Positions 7,650 to 16,135 of a DNA stretch of 21,700 bases are shown here, in pieces. The stretch is from NCBI GenBank assembly GCA_034435635.1, contig DAOTWY010000144.1, forward strand, positions 1-21,700, written 5' to 3'. The notes under the pieces are model-generated. The model was not told the DNA's origin and searched no databases. It saw only the letters and a list, made by a program, of their open reading frames with translations. Positions within the stretch are counted from its first letter, which is position 1. Each line of letters begins with the position of its first letter. Origin of the DNA: DAOTWY01 sp003696565 (GTDB lineage Bacteria > Chloroflexota > Anaerolineae > Aggregatilineales > Phototrophicaceae). The translations under genes and the position numbers were made by a program.

Positions 7650-8309
7650 ATGTCCTTAAGAGAACCCACCAGCAGCTTAACGCATTTGTTCGCCGCTTTT
7701 ATGAGCGTGATAGGGATGTTGTGGTTGATGTGGCTTACACGCCATGACACTGCTCTGCTGATGACTGTCATTATTTATGGCTTGTGCAGCACGGTTTTAT
7801 ATGTTGCTAGTGGGGTGTACCACGGTGTAAACGGTTCTCCTCGTGTGCTTGGTTGGCTGGTTAAGTTTGATCGTGTGGGGATTTTTCTTAAGATCGCGGG
7901 CACGTATACACCGATTACCTATTTTTATTTGGATGGTGTATGGCGGTGGCTGTTGCTATTGATGGTTTGGGGCATGGCAATTGGTGGCAGTGTCTATGTG
8001 TTGTTTTTTTATGTGCGGGGTGTTTCGCTACGTATTTGGTCTACTCTGTTTTATGTAGCAATGGGGTGTGCCGGGGTAGTGGCGATACCGCATTTATTGC
8101 CTGTTATGCCGGTTGGTGCGGTGAGATTATTGGTATTGGGCGGTGGAGTGTATGTTGTAGGCGCGGTGATCTATTCTCTGGATAAGCCAAACTTTCATAA
8201 ACATTTTACTGCCCATGATTTATGGCATGTTTGCGTGATGAGCGGCAGTGGGTTGATGTTCATGGCGATTTTGATTTATATCGCGCTGCCGCAGTGTGTT
8301 ACCGCTTAA
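7650..8309 (+). CDS. Hemolysin III / PAQR-family membrane protein
   Basis: The 219-residue protein has seven hydrophobic helices and the family's three conserved sites: SGVYH (His58), FDRVGIFLKIAGTYTPI beginning near Phe73/Asp74, and HDLWH (His189, His193). In PAQR proteins these His and Asp residues bind a zinc ion on the inner side of the bundle. Bacterial members (YqfA/TrhA) affect membrane lipid or fluidity balance; the 'hemolysin' name comes from one early report and should not be taken as toxin evidence. GGAG at 7641-7644 lies 5 nt before the ATG. The gene follows the isochorismatase gene by 16 nt and precedes the histidine kinase by 41 nt, so cotranscription is likely. Confidence 0.93.
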   Translation: MSLREPTSSLTHLFAAFMSVIGMLWLMWLTRHDTALLMTVIIYGLCSTVLYVASGVYHGVNGSPRVLGWLVKFDRVGIFLKIAGTYTPITYFYLDGVWRWLLLLMVWGMAIGGSVYVLFFYVRGVSLRIWSTLFYVAMGCAGVVAIPHLLPVMPVGAVRLLVLGGGVYVVGAVIYSLDKPNFHKHFTAHDLWHVCVMSGSGLMFMAILIYIALPQCVTA

Positions 8310-8350
8310 GGTAGATATCAAACCTGTTTTGTTGAATTGAAAGAAAATCC

Positions 8351-9493
8351 ATGTCTGATACGACAATTACATTAGGACGTTTGAAAGATATTGTATCGAT
8401 TGTGATGTATGCGGCTTCTGCGGATACATTGGAAGAGGTGTTACAGCGAATCGCCCACGTAACACGTGAATTAGTGGGGTGTAAGTATACGGCATTGGGT
8501 ATCCCAGATGGGCAAGGTGGGCTACGGTATTTCAAAGTGTCTGGTATTACCCCAGAAGAAATTGAACAGATTGACCATCCGCCGATTGGTGTTGGGCTTT
8601 TGGGGGAAGTCATGAACGAGCGCACGCCGATCCGCCTGGAGGATATTTGTCAGCATCCTAAATCAGTTGGCTTCCCAAAGGGACATCCAGAAATGAAGAC
8701 ATTTTTGGGGGTGCCTGTTCAGGCAGGGGAGCAGCTGTTTGGTATGTTATACATGACAGATAAAACGAATGGTGAGTTATTTACGCTAGCGGATCAGTGG
8801 CTTGTTGAGACGATTGCCGGATATGCTGCGCTGGCAATTGCTGGCACAGAACTCCGCCAAAAACAGACCCGTATCACGTTATTAGAAGAGCGTCAGCGGA
8901 TCAGCATGGAGCTACATGATGGGGTAATTCAATCGTTATATGCGCTGGGGATGCACTTGGATTTATTGCGCCATCAACAACCAGACCCGCTTAAGTTTCA
9001 ACCGGTGATTGATGGTTTAAATACCGTAATTGAAGAGATACGCAGTTATATTCTAAATTTACGCCAGCTCAATAAAGAGACTCGTACGTGTGAGGACATC
9101 ATATATGACGTGGTCTCACGCTTGTACATCCCGCTTGATGTTAAGGTGAAGATTCGTGCGCCACGTGTTCCGCTGTCATTTAGTGCGGAAGAAGTTGATT
9201 CAATTGGTATGATTATCCGCGAAGTGTTGAGTAATGCTGTACGCCATGCCGAAGCAACAAAAATTGAGGCTCGGTGTTGGTTTAAGGATAACCATTTGCT
9301 TATCGATATCCACGATGATGGAAAAGGGTTTGATCCACAAGCATTACCAGATGAAAAAGGGCTTGGCTTGCGCAATTTGCAACACCGCGTACAGATGCAC
9401 AATGGCACATTAACCATTGAAAGCCAACCAGGGCAGGGGACAAATGTGGCGATTCAAATCCCGCTGCCGGCTAAAGAACATGATACAGCCTGA
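8351..9493 (+). CDS. GAF-domain sensor histidine kinase, NarL/LiaS (HisKA_3) type
   Basis: The 380-residue kinase is cytosolic. Residues ~10-165 form a GAF domain, a small-molecule or redox sensor. It is followed by a HisKA_3 dimerisation helix with ERQRISMELHDGVIQSLYALG, where His189 is the phospho-acceptor. The ATPase part has the N box REVLSNAVRHA (Asn295), the DDGKGFDP box (Asp322/323) and GLGLRNLQHRV (G2 region). All required residues are present. No membrane helix is seen, so the signal is internal. It is the last gene of the run beginning at 4999. Its likely partner is the NarL-type regulator encoded convergently from 10180, with 12 nt between their stops. A GAAAGAAA stretch 5-10 nt before the ATG is a modest ribosome site. 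Confidence 0.93.
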   Translation: MSDTTITLGRLKDIVSIVMYAASADTLEEVLQRIAHVTRELVGCKYTALGIPDGQGGLRYFKVSGITPEEIEQIDHPPIGVGLLGEVMNERTPIRLEDICQHPKSVGFPKGHPEMKTFLGVPVQAGEQLFGMLYMTDKTNGELFTLADQWLVETIAGYAALAIAGTELRQKQTRITLLEERQRISMELHDGVIQSLYALGMHLDLLRHQQPDPLKFQPVIDGLNTVIEEIRSYILNLRQLNKETRTCEDIIYDVVSRLYIPLDVKVKIRAPRVPLSFSAEEVDSIGMIIREVLSNAVRHAEATKIEARCWFKDNHLLIDIHDDGKGFDPQALPDEKGLGLRNLQHRVQMHNGTLTIESQPGQGTNVAIQIPLPAKEHDTA

Positions 9494-9505
9494 TAACCAT
9501 GCTTG

Positions 9506-10180
9506 CTATGAGTTTGGTCGGTCATCCATTGGCGGAACAATTTTATTGATATTGTGTTTGACAGCGTAGATGGCTGCTTCTGCGCGGTTGCTGACGTTGA
9601 TTTTAGACAGAACGCTGCTGACATAATTGCGGACAGTGCCTTCTCCTAAAAACAGTTTGACTGCGATTTGGCGGTTGGTCAGTCCTTGGGCAACGAGTGC
9701 TAATACGGCAAGTTCCTGCTGGGTTAAATCTGCAAACGCGCTGGCATCTTCTGCTTTGTTGGCTTCTCGGACACGTTGAAAAACAGCTTGTGTCATGGCT
9801 GGGTCTAATGTGCCATCTCCCTGACTAACACGCTCAACGGCTTTTATCAATTCATCACTGCCGATACGCTTTAAGACATAGCCAGATGCCCCCGCATCGA
9901 TAGCGGCTAATAATAGCTCGTCCTCGGCATACGAGGTCAGCATGACGACTTTGCAACCTTTCACGCTTTCAACAATACGACGACAAGCCTCGATGCCAGA
10001 TAGCCCCGGCATACGAATATCTAGCACTGCGACATCGGGTTGATATTCTTGGGCACGCTGGACGGCTTCTTCCCCTGTTGAAGCTTCTGCCACAACACGA
10101 AACTCTGGACGTTGTTCTAACAATGCCTTTAAACCAGCACGAACCACAGCGTGGTCATCTGCGATCAATATACGCACCAT
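9506..10180 (-). CDS. NarL/FixJ-family response regulator
   Basis: The 224-residue regulator has a receiver domain (2-118) with Asp8/Asp9, phospho-acceptor Asp54 in VAVLDIRMPG, Thr82 in MLTSY and Lys104 in YVLKRI. A LuxR-type helix-turn-helix (about 150-205) contains LTQQELAVLALVAQGLTNRQIA and GTVRNYVSSVLSKINVSNR. It should bind DNA as a dimer after phosphorylation, most likely by the GAF kinase that ends 12 nt from its own stop on the opposite strand. This convergent pairing is less usual than a kinase-regulator operon. GAAGGAA at 10189-10195 lies 8 nt before the ATG. An inverted repeat at 10226-10245 upstream could be its own operator. Confidence 0.94.
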   Translation of the reverse strand: MVRILIADDHAVVRAGLKALLEQRPEFRVVAEASTGEEAVQRAQEYQPDVAVLDIRMPGLSGIEACRRIVESVKGCKVVMLTSYAEDELLLAAIDAGASGYVLKRIGSDELIKAVERVSQGDGTLDPAMTQAVFQRVREANKAEDASAFADLTQQELAVLALVAQGLTNRQIAVKLFLGEGTVRNYVSSVLSKINVSNRAEAAIYAVKHNINKIVPPMDDRPNS

Positions 10181-10225
10181 GCGGACGTTCCTTCAATTTG
10201 TTTTGTCATTCCTTGCGCTTTATTC

Positions 10226-10245
10226 TATCCTAACATAATAGGATA
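10226..10245. promoter_or_regulatory. Perfect inverted repeat upstream of the response regulator gene
   Basis: TATCCTA (10226-10232) and TAGGATA (10239-10245) form 7-bp arms around ACATAA. The repeat is about 45-65 nt upstream of the regulator start, where a promoter would lie, so it could be an operator for autoregulation. The rest of the 232-nt gap to the CBS gene shows no gene. Confidence 0.4.
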
Positions 10246-10412
10246 AGAATATGACAGGTATCATCAGTATATCATGACCATTGTTCCAAGGAATACCATT
10301 AAGATTATGCTATAAACGTTTTTTGGGGTAAATTGTGGACTGAGACTTGGTGTTTTGACCATTAGCCTGTGATCAATTGGTTGCTTTATGGATGTGAGTA
10401 GAGGGATTTTTG

Positions 10413-10880
10413 ATGAATGTGATTGATATTATGACACGGTCTCCCAAGACGATACGGCATGATGCCACGTTGCGGGAAGCCCTGGAGTTGATGGAAGAAG
10501 TGGGGTGTCGTCATTTGCCAGTGTTAAGCCATGAAAAGCATTTGGTTGGTATTATCAGTGACCGAGATTGCCGCTTGGCATTGAACTCGCCTCATATTAT
10601 GCGGGAACGTTGGCAGGACGAAGCGATCATCAACCAAACACGAGTCGCAAGTATTATGTCACCTGCGCCGATTATTGTGGAAAGTGATGTGCCTGCTGCG
10701 GAAGCGGCGCGATTAATGTTGACACATCGCATTAGTGCATTGCCAGTGATGCGTGGAGAGACATTGATCGGCATTGTGACGACATCCGATATTTTAGCGG
10801 CATTTATGACACTGGAAAAAAAGCTTGCTGCCTTGCCTGGTTATCAACCCAGTGATGGCAATAATCATGTGATACTATAA
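10413..10880 (+). CDS. CBS-domain pair protein
   Basis: The 155-residue protein is a tandem CBS (Bateman) module. CBS1 (about 4-57) has VIDIMTRSPKTI and LVGIISDRDCR; CBS2 (about 78-132) has VASIMSPAPIIV and LIGIVTTSDILAAF. Such pairs bind adenine nucleotides such as AMP, ATP or SAM and usually control a partner protein. No catalytic domain is attached, and a short Lys-rich tail follows. The ATG at 10413 is 7 nt after GAGGG (10401-10405); the TTG one codon earlier is less likely. The gene converges on the stand-alone TIR gene, with 28 nt between the stops. A short IR (ATGCC-TCT-GGCAT, 10882-10894) lies in that gap but has no T run. Partner and ligand unknown. Confidence 0.9.
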   Translation: MNVIDIMTRSPKTIRHDATLREALELMEEVGCRHLPVLSHEKHLVGIISDRDCRLALNSPHIMRERWQDEAIINQTRVASIMSPAPIIVESDVPAAEAARLMLTHRISALPVMRGETLIGIVTTSDILAAFMTLEKKLAALPGYQPSDGNNHVIL

Positions 10881-10908
10881 GATGCCTCTGGCATGCCCTG
10901 TGATGCAT

Positions 10909-11454
10909 TTAAACCTCAGCATCAACTTCCAACATTAACCGCAATTGTTGAATTCCTATATCTAGGCGACGTGTAAAGTCAATAGGTGCAATCCAAGAAT
11001 TTAAGCCTTTTAGATCACATGCGCGGTGAATAATTGGGATTAACAACTTACCACTTGCCATAAAACGCGCCCATTCATTGGTCACATCGCGATCTTCCAA
11101 TGCCTCTGGCGAAAACACTGCCAACATCAGCCCGGCACGGTTTAAGGCACGGGTGACCTCTTCATACCAGTCTTGCTGTTCTCTCACATGAATGCTATCT
11201 AACCAGGTTTGTATCCCGTAATCATTTAAGCGAATAGCCAATTCAAAGGCGAACAATTCATCACAACGACTATAGCTGATAAAAATGCCTTTTTGGGCAG
11301 CAGCTTGCAAAGCCTCTTTGCTGATGAGTTCATCGCGGGCTTTAAGCAAATTTGGATCATGTGGTTTTTCATATAAAGCGCGTCGCAGTGCAATCCGTTT
11401 TTGTTCGATTGAGGCGAACTGAGTTGTGTCGTCTTTTCTACTTTGATTTTGCAT
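10909..11454 (-). CDS. Stand-alone TIR-domain protein with helical N-terminus
   Basis: The 181-residue protein has an N-terminal ~55 residues that look helical (IEQKRIALRRALYEK, then LLKARDELISKEALQAAA), followed by a TIR domain (about 56-150). TIR features are GIFISYSRCDE (56-66), TWLD (83-86) and SPEALEDRDVTNEWARF (115-131). Glu127 in NEW is at the place of the catalytic Glu of NAD-cleaving TIR domains. TIR enzymes hydrolyse or cyclise NAD+ or act as scaffolds; the intact Glu favours enzyme activity here. GGAGAG about 10 nt before the ATG supports the start. No obvious sensor partner is adjacent: a CBS protein converges on it and a propeller gene diverges from it. The N-terminus may be an effector-associated type helical domain, but I cannot confirm this. 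Confidence 0.88.
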   Translation of the reverse strand: MQNQSRKDDTTQFASIEQKRIALRRALYEKPHDPNLLKARDELISKEALQAAAQKGIFISYSRCDELFAFELAIRLNDYGIQTWLDSIHVREQQDWYEEVTRALNRAGLMLAVFSPEALEDRDVTNEWARFMASGKLLIPIIHRACDLKGLNSWIAPIDFTRRLDIGIQQLRLMLEVDAEV

Positions 11455-11522
11455 TAATAGTTGCTCTCCATCAAACTTCTACCAAAAGTTTACCACAATA
11501 AAACTCAATACAAACTTAATAT

Positions 11523-11551
11523 TTATCAATTGTTTTTGAAATTGTTATACT
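11523..11551 (+). promoter_or_regulatory. Candidate promoter of the beta-propeller operon
   Basis: TTATCA (11523-11528) and TATACT (11546-11551) are separated by 17 nt and lie about 69 nt before the ATG at 11620. The same intergenic region has a 6-bp inverted repeat (AAACTT 11473-11478, AAGTTT 11486-11491) close to the divergent TIR gene. Confidence 0.45.
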
Positions 11552-11619
11552 TAAGCTGGAATTGATAGACGAGTCACCCTGGGCTATTGATGCAGGGTAT
11601 GTGAGGGAAAGGATAATCC

Positions 11620-13557
11620 ATGAGGAAATGGTTTGTGGTGTGGTTGTTAGCCTTATTGCCAGTGTTGCCCGCCAATGCTCAAGGGGATGGGATTGATTTG
11701 CCGACGGAGTGGTATATTCTGCTCAACAGTGGTGTCGTACAACGTTATGGTTTGGGGGCGGCGGGGGTAGTGACGGTAACACCGCCAGATGTTTATGTGG
11801 TGGATTTTGGTATTGCTCCAGATGGTAATTGGATCGCTTATCGCACTGAAACCGGTTTATACTTGGATAATTTATCTGATATGGACGATGCCCCCTATCA
11901 ACTAGAAGGTTCCACTGCGGATGTCCCTCCCTTACGTCAAGATGCCGGGCAAACCATTACTTGGGGGCAAGACGCGCTGGCATATACAACGATTTATGGA
12001 GCGCGGGTCGCGTTTGACATTGCCAGTGGTAGCCCACGTTTTGCAGATATTGCAACCAGTGCGGTTAAACATCTCAGTTGGTCACCGGGGGGGACTTTTT
12101 TGGCGGCAGAGGTGGAAAATAACGTATGGTGGATTTACCGCCGTAATGGTTATCAAATGGATTTAGCAGGGGCATTGCCTTCGTCCTTTGGCACTGATTG
12201 GCTGGATGATGGGCGGTTGGTTTTTGCACCAGCAGAAGGTGGTTTATATGTGTTAGATTTATTCAATGCTAATCGACAAGTTCTTTTAGCAGAACCGCCG
12301 CAGCTTTATCGGCAGCCATATGTCCGCCAAGACGGTGCTATTTTGGTTTTTACACGCCCACTGGATGACGAGATATTAGGTGAAACCGGGGCATTTATTC
12401 AACGGCTTGAGCCAAACGCCAACGGTGTTTACGATGTTGTTGAGACCAGTGCGAATGCGGTAGACATGAGTGGCTTAAAATGGGCACCACGTGGTGAGTT
12501 GTTAGTAGCGTTTCGGGATGGCGGGTTGAATTTGGTGGTTAACAGCGCGGAAGGGACGTTTTTCGTTGATATTCCGGTGGATGATGTTGTGGCATATGGA
12601 TGGGGTCCTCTACGCCCTGCCCCGGTACGCGGTGTTTCGACCCCAGGCGATGTTTATTTCCGCGCGCCTGATCCGTTTGGGGTGTTACAAGTTTGGCGGT
12701 TGAATGAAGACGCGCCGATAATGCTCACACAAGCGATCAGTGATGTCAACGGTTATGCAATTAAAGGCGATCAGTTAGCTTATGCTAGCGGCGGTGGTTT
12801 GTGGATGCTTTCTCTGAATGACCCCGACACCCCAGCTGTGGAATTTGCTAAAGTCAATAACACGGCAGCAGATTTATCTTTCAGCCCAGATGGCTCATCG
12901 TTGGTTTTTGCGACGAGCAACGTTGTCTCTGGCGGGGTCTATCAGGTCAGTGCGCTTGTTCAAACCGATGCAAATGGAGAAGTGCAGCTGAACCCACCAG
13001 AACTGATTATCCCCAACACGGATGGGGTGGATTATAGCCAACCCAGCTTTGCGCCAAACATTAACGCGCTGTTAGTCCGTGTGATGGACGAGACAGGTGG
13101 CTATTATCAGCTGTTTGATTTGGCATCTGGCGAACTTATTGATGTTGGCGTATATGATGACGCACATTGGCTGGCTGATGGGCGGCTTTTGGCGTTTAAC
13201 AGCACGGGCGTTTTTATTTTAGACTCGGTAACTCTTGCCGCTATTCCGGTTTATACCGCGCAACAGGAGACGATCTTAAGTGTGTCTTTGTTGGATAGTG
13301 GGCGGCTTGGGGTATTGGTAAAACCGGATGTTGTGGTTGGTCCGTCGGCGGTTGTGCTAGTTGATGTGCCAATTACAGGGGGTGCGCCGCAAATCACTGC
13401 CGAGCCGGGGTATATTTTCAACCCGACGATTGCTAGAAATACCATCTTTGGTTTGACTCGTGCCGGTGGTAGTATCATGATATTTGATTTGCAGACACAA
13501 ACACAAACGGTATTACGTGCGCCATTGGCTGCCATGGACTGGACGTTTATTGACTAA
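11620..13557 (+). CDS. Secreted TolB/WD40-like beta-propeller protein
   Basis: The 645-residue protein begins with a clear signal peptide (MRKWFVVWLLALLPVLPANA, cleavage expected after residue 20). The mature part is made of repeated four-strand blades, seen as FGIAPDGNWIAYRT, HLSWSPGGTFLAAEV, GLKWAPRGELLVAF, DLSFSPDGSSLVFAT and PSFAPNINALLVRV. The 'l.wspdG..la' pattern is that of PD40/TolB-like propellers. Unlike many neighbours it has no Pro-Thr linker or C-terminal anchor, so it may be released or bound to a partner. A role in binding at the cell surface is inferred; no enzyme motif is seen. AAAGGA lies about 7 nt before the ATG. It is the first gene of a run with the LysM/LTD gene (41 nt gap) and the TPR gene. 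Confidence 0.88.
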   Translation: MRKWFVVWLLALLPVLPANAQGDGIDLPTEWYILLNSGVVQRYGLGAAGVVTVTPPDVYVVDFGIAPDGNWIAYRTETGLYLDNLSDMDDAPYQLEGSTADVPPLRQDAGQTITWGQDALAYTTIYGARVAFDIASGSPRFADIATSAVKHLSWSPGGTFLAAEVENNVWWIYRRNGYQMDLAGALPSSFGTDWLDDGRLVFAPAEGGLYVLDLFNANRQVLLAEPPQLYRQPYVRQDGAILVFTRPLDDEILGETGAFIQRLEPNANGVYDVVETSANAVDMSGLKWAPRGELLVAFRDGGLNLVVNSAEGTFFVDIPVDDVVAYGWGPLRPAPVRGVSTPGDVYFRAPDPFGVLQVWRLNEDAPIMLTQAISDVNGYAIKGDQLAYASGGGLWMLSLNDPDTPAVEFAKVNNTAADLSFSPDGSSLVFATSNVVSGGVYQVSALVQTDANGEVQLNPPELIIPNTDGVDYSQPSFAPNINALLVRVMDETGGYYQLFDLASGELIDVGVYDDAHWLADGRLLAFNSTGVFILDSVTLAAIPVYTAQQETILSVSLLDSGRLGVLVKPDVVVGPSAVVLVDVPITGGAPQITAEPGYIFNPTIARNTIFGLTRAGGSIMIFDLQTQTQTVLRAPLAAMDWTFID

Positions 13558-13598
13558 TACTCGGCGCGCTATGATATAACAACGAAAGATGAGGCATC

Positions 13599-14501
13599 AT
13601 GACAAAACGGTTGATTTTGATACCGCTGGCGGTGTTGATTTTTGCGCTGGTGCTGCCGGTGATATTAGACGGCACAGGCGAATCATTATGTGTATATGCG
13701 CAAGATAACCCGTGCTTAGCGCAAGATGCAACGCTCAGCGCGTTACAATTAGAAAACCTGAACTTGCTAGCGACCAATGACGCGCTTGGTTTGCAACTAA
13801 CGCAGTTCGCGATTCTCCCTACCGCGTCCCCTGTGGCGCGCATTCCGCTGGAAGAACTGCCAGAAGCTTGTTTGCAGCATATTGTTCAGGCGGGGGATGT
13901 TCCGGCGGTTTTGGCAGAGACGTATGGTGTTGATCTCATCACCTTGTTGATCGTGAACAATTTGAACGACTTCACTGCTACACAACTTCAAATTGATGAT
14001 GTGTTGATTATCCCCTTAGAAGGGTGCCCAGTGGAGCAAATTATCCCCCAGCCAACACCAACAAATTCACCCACACTTGCGCCAACTGCGACTGCTACCA
14101 TACCACCATCACCCACACAGCCAGCACTCTTAGCCACTGCGATGCCCACCAGCCAAGCAGCTCCCTTTGAAATTCCCCCAACCGTGGTTGATTCAACGGT
14201 GATGATTGTTTCTGTAGATGGCGTAGGAGACTTGACGACCGAGTCGGTGACGATCCGTAACAGTGGTGGCACATTGGACTTAACAGGGTGGTTTTTGGTG
14301 GATGATGATGGCAATATTTTTGAATTCCCACCGGAGCAACGATTGTTTAGTGGGGGTGGGGTGACGATCAGCACACGCGCTGGTAATAATACGCCGATTG
14401 TGTTCTTTTGGGGGTTGAATCAGCCTGCTTTTGAACCGGGTGATGTTGTTATTTTGCTGGATGCACAGGGTAATGTGGTTTCAACATATCAGGTACCATG
14501 A
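13599..14501 (+). CDS. Membrane-anchored LysM / lamin-tail-domain protein
   Basis: The 300-residue protein starts with a hydrophobic segment (about 4-23) acting as signal peptide or anchor. A LysM domain (about 93-140) begins CLQHIVQAGDVPAVLAETYG and ends QIDDVLIIPL; LysM modules bind N-acetylglucosamine chains of peptidoglycan or other glycans. Four Cys (31, 39, 91, 143) flank it. A Pro/Thr/Ser linker (about 150-190) leads to a lamin-tail domain (about 200-298) with ESVTIRNSGGTLDLTGWFLVDDDG, an immunoglobulin-like beta sandwich that appears on bacterial surface proteins. The combination suggests wall attachment with an exposed LTD. GATGAGG lies 5 nt before the ATG. Its stop overlaps the TPR start (ATGA), so the two are translationally coupled. 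Confidence 0.9.
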   Translation: MTKRLILIPLAVLIFALVLPVILDGTGESLCVYAQDNPCLAQDATLSALQLENLNLLATNDALGLQLTQFAILPTASPVARIPLEELPEACLQHIVQAGDVPAVLAETYGVDLITLLIVNNLNDFTATQLQIDDVLIIPLEGCPVEQIIPQPTPTNSPTLAPTATATIPPSPTQPALLATAMPTSQAAPFEIPPTVVDSTVMIVSVDGVGDLTTESVTIRNSGGTLDLTGWFLVDDDGNIFEFPPEQRLFSGGGVTISTRAGNNTPIVFFWGLNQPAFEPGDVVILLDAQGNVVSTYQVP

Positions 14502-15241
14502 CGATGCCGTATTCTGCACTGCAATTAGCTGAAGCGTTTATCAAAACGGGTGAACTAGCTGATGCACTAGATGCCCTCAACAGTCATTTGACACAATCAC
14601 CACAAGACGCTGATGCGCGGCGGATGCGGGCAGCGGTATGTTTGCGCTTGGGGCAATTTCAGCAAGCTCTGGATGATCTTAATCAGTTGAATACACCACA
14701 AGACCGCCTCATGTGTTCGACGGTTTATGAACGGATGGGGGAATTAGAGCAGGCATTAAATGTGTTGGCAGATGATGCAGAAGATCGATTAATTGAACGG
14801 CGATTATATTTGTTACAACAATTGGGGCGGGTTGCCGCTGCCCGTGTTATTTCAGATGACCAACCTCGTACATGGCGGTGGTGTCAGTGGTCTGGGGATT
14901 TAGCTGTGGCGGCTGAGGATTATCCGGCGGCAGTTATGCATTATACCCAGGCGTTGAACACGCTCCCGCCCCAAAGCTCACAGGCATTACAAGGGATTGC
15001 AGCGCGGTTGTTGTTGGCGCGTGGGGCGGCTTATTTGGTGATGCAACGGTGGGACGATGCTGAAGCTGATTATGTGGCAGCAGAGCAGATCATCCCTGAC
15101 GACCCGATCATTGTGTTTAATCGCGGTGTCATCCGTTACCATCGTGGAGAACGCCAGGGCGGGCTGGCACAGTGTTATCAGGCGATTGAAGCCGCACCAG
15201 CGGCGATGCGCCCAGCGATGCAAGCCGCCCTACCGGAATAA
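14498..15241 (+). CDS. Tetratricopeptide-repeat (TPR) protein
   Basis: The 247-residue protein has several helical-hairpin repeats with the TPR look: LAEAFIKTGELADALDALN near the start, AAVCLRLGQFQQALDDLNQL, YERMGELEQALNVL, and AAYLVMQRWDDAEADYVAAEQIIP with FNRGVIRYHRGERQGGLAQC at the C-terminus. It has no signal peptide. TPRs bind other proteins, so it may help assemble or export the surface proteins encoded upstream; this is inference from the operon. The ATG at 14498 overlaps the previous stop by 4 nt; an ATG two codons later (14504) is also possible. The stop is only 1 nt from the stop of the convergent SDR gene. Confidence 0.88.
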   Translation: MTMPYSALQLAEAFIKTGELADALDALNSHLTQSPQDADARRMRAAVCLRLGQFQQALDDLNQLNTPQDRLMCSTVYERMGELEQALNVLADDAEDRLIERRLYLLQQLGRVAAARVISDDQPRTWRWCQWSGDLAVAAEDYPAAVMHYTQALNTLPPQSSQALQGIAARLLLARGAAYLVMQRWDDAEADYVAAEQIIPDDPIIVFNRGVIRYHRGERQGGLAQCYQAIEAAPAAMRPAMQAALPE

Positions 15242-15242
15242 G

Positions 15243-15950
15243 CTAAGACCATGCGCTGATCTCGACATTGGCTCCAGTCATTGCTTCATTGGTGGCGAGG
15301 AACACCATCAAATTGCCGATCTGTTCCGGCTTTACCCAGTTATCAAAGTTGGCGTTGGGCATGGCTTCACGGTTGGGCGGGGTATCTACAATACTCGGTG
15401 AAACGCCATTCACACGAATGCCATGCGTTTTGAGTTCAGCTGCCATGCTTTCCATAATACGCATAGCGGCGGCTTTGCTGGCAGAATATGCGGCGTGGTT
15501 TTGGGTACCTTTTTGGGCGGCGCGTGCCAATACGATGCTGATGCTCCCACGCACACCCGCTTCAACCATATACCTGGCGACTGCGCCACAAACCAGATAC
15601 ACCATCCGCGCGTTTAAGTTAATCATTTTGTCGAACACAGCTAAATTGCCTGCATGAACTGGGTCTCCGGCAGCGTATCCGCCAACAGTGTGAACCAAGG
15701 CATCAATTTTCCCAAAGTGTGTTGCGATGTCTTGAACAACGGTCTGAACGGCGTTTGCTTCACCTAGGTTAGCTGGAAAGCCCTTAAAGCGTGAGGTATC
15801 CCCACCGAGATCACTATTAATGACACGGGCGATTTTATCCGCATCAAGATCAACTAAGGCAACATTTGCCCCAGCGGCAGCGAATGCCTGCACCACCCCC
15901 ATGCCAACATTCCCTGTTGCACCGGTTACCATTACAGTTTTACCATTCAT
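15243..15950 (-). CDS. SDR-family oxidoreductase with Ala in place of the catalytic Ser
   Basis: The 235-residue protein has the short-chain dehydrogenase fold. The nucleotide-binding motif is TGATGNVG (about 9-16). ALVDLDADK has Asp after strand 2, which favours NAD(H) over NADP(H). HTVGG stands at the NNAG position. The active site has Asn113, Tyr155 and Lys159 (AAYSASK). The catalytic Ser expected 13 residues before the Tyr is Ala142 (in LARAAQKG), so the usual Asn-Ser-Tyr-Lys tetrad is incomplete. The C-terminus (VEISAWS) lacks the common 'vdGG' ending. I chose the ATG at 15948-15950, with AAAGGGG about 8 nt upstream, over the TTG one codon before it. Substrate is unknown. Confidence 0.88.
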   Translation of the reverse strand: MNGKTVMVTGATGNVGMGVVQAFAAAGANVALVDLDADKIARVINSDLGGDTSRFKGFPANLGEANAVQTVVQDIATHFGKIDALVHTVGGYAAGDPVHAGNLAVFDKMINLNARMVYLVCGAVARYMVEAGVRGSISIVLARAAQKGTQNHAAYSASKAAAMRIMESMAAELKTHGIRVNGVSPSIVDTPPNREAMPNANFDNWVKPEQIGNLMVFLATNEAMTGANVEISAWS

Positions 15951-16135
15951 CAAAAAACCCCTTTATTTGTTGATATAGTTACTTGCCCAGGCATTGCCAT
16001 GGTCTATCATTTAATTTACCCTGATGTGAGGATTTGATCAATTTCAGTTGTTTTTAGAGCATCTACTCTCTACGATCAACGTGTAGTTGGCGTAAAATAG
16101 GAACAGTTCGTGTTATCAGCATAAGTGAAGCCTGT

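Noticed and set aside
7650..8309. Hemolysin toxin
   Set aside because: The family name is historical; the motifs are those of PAQR membrane proteins, with no evidence of lytic activity.
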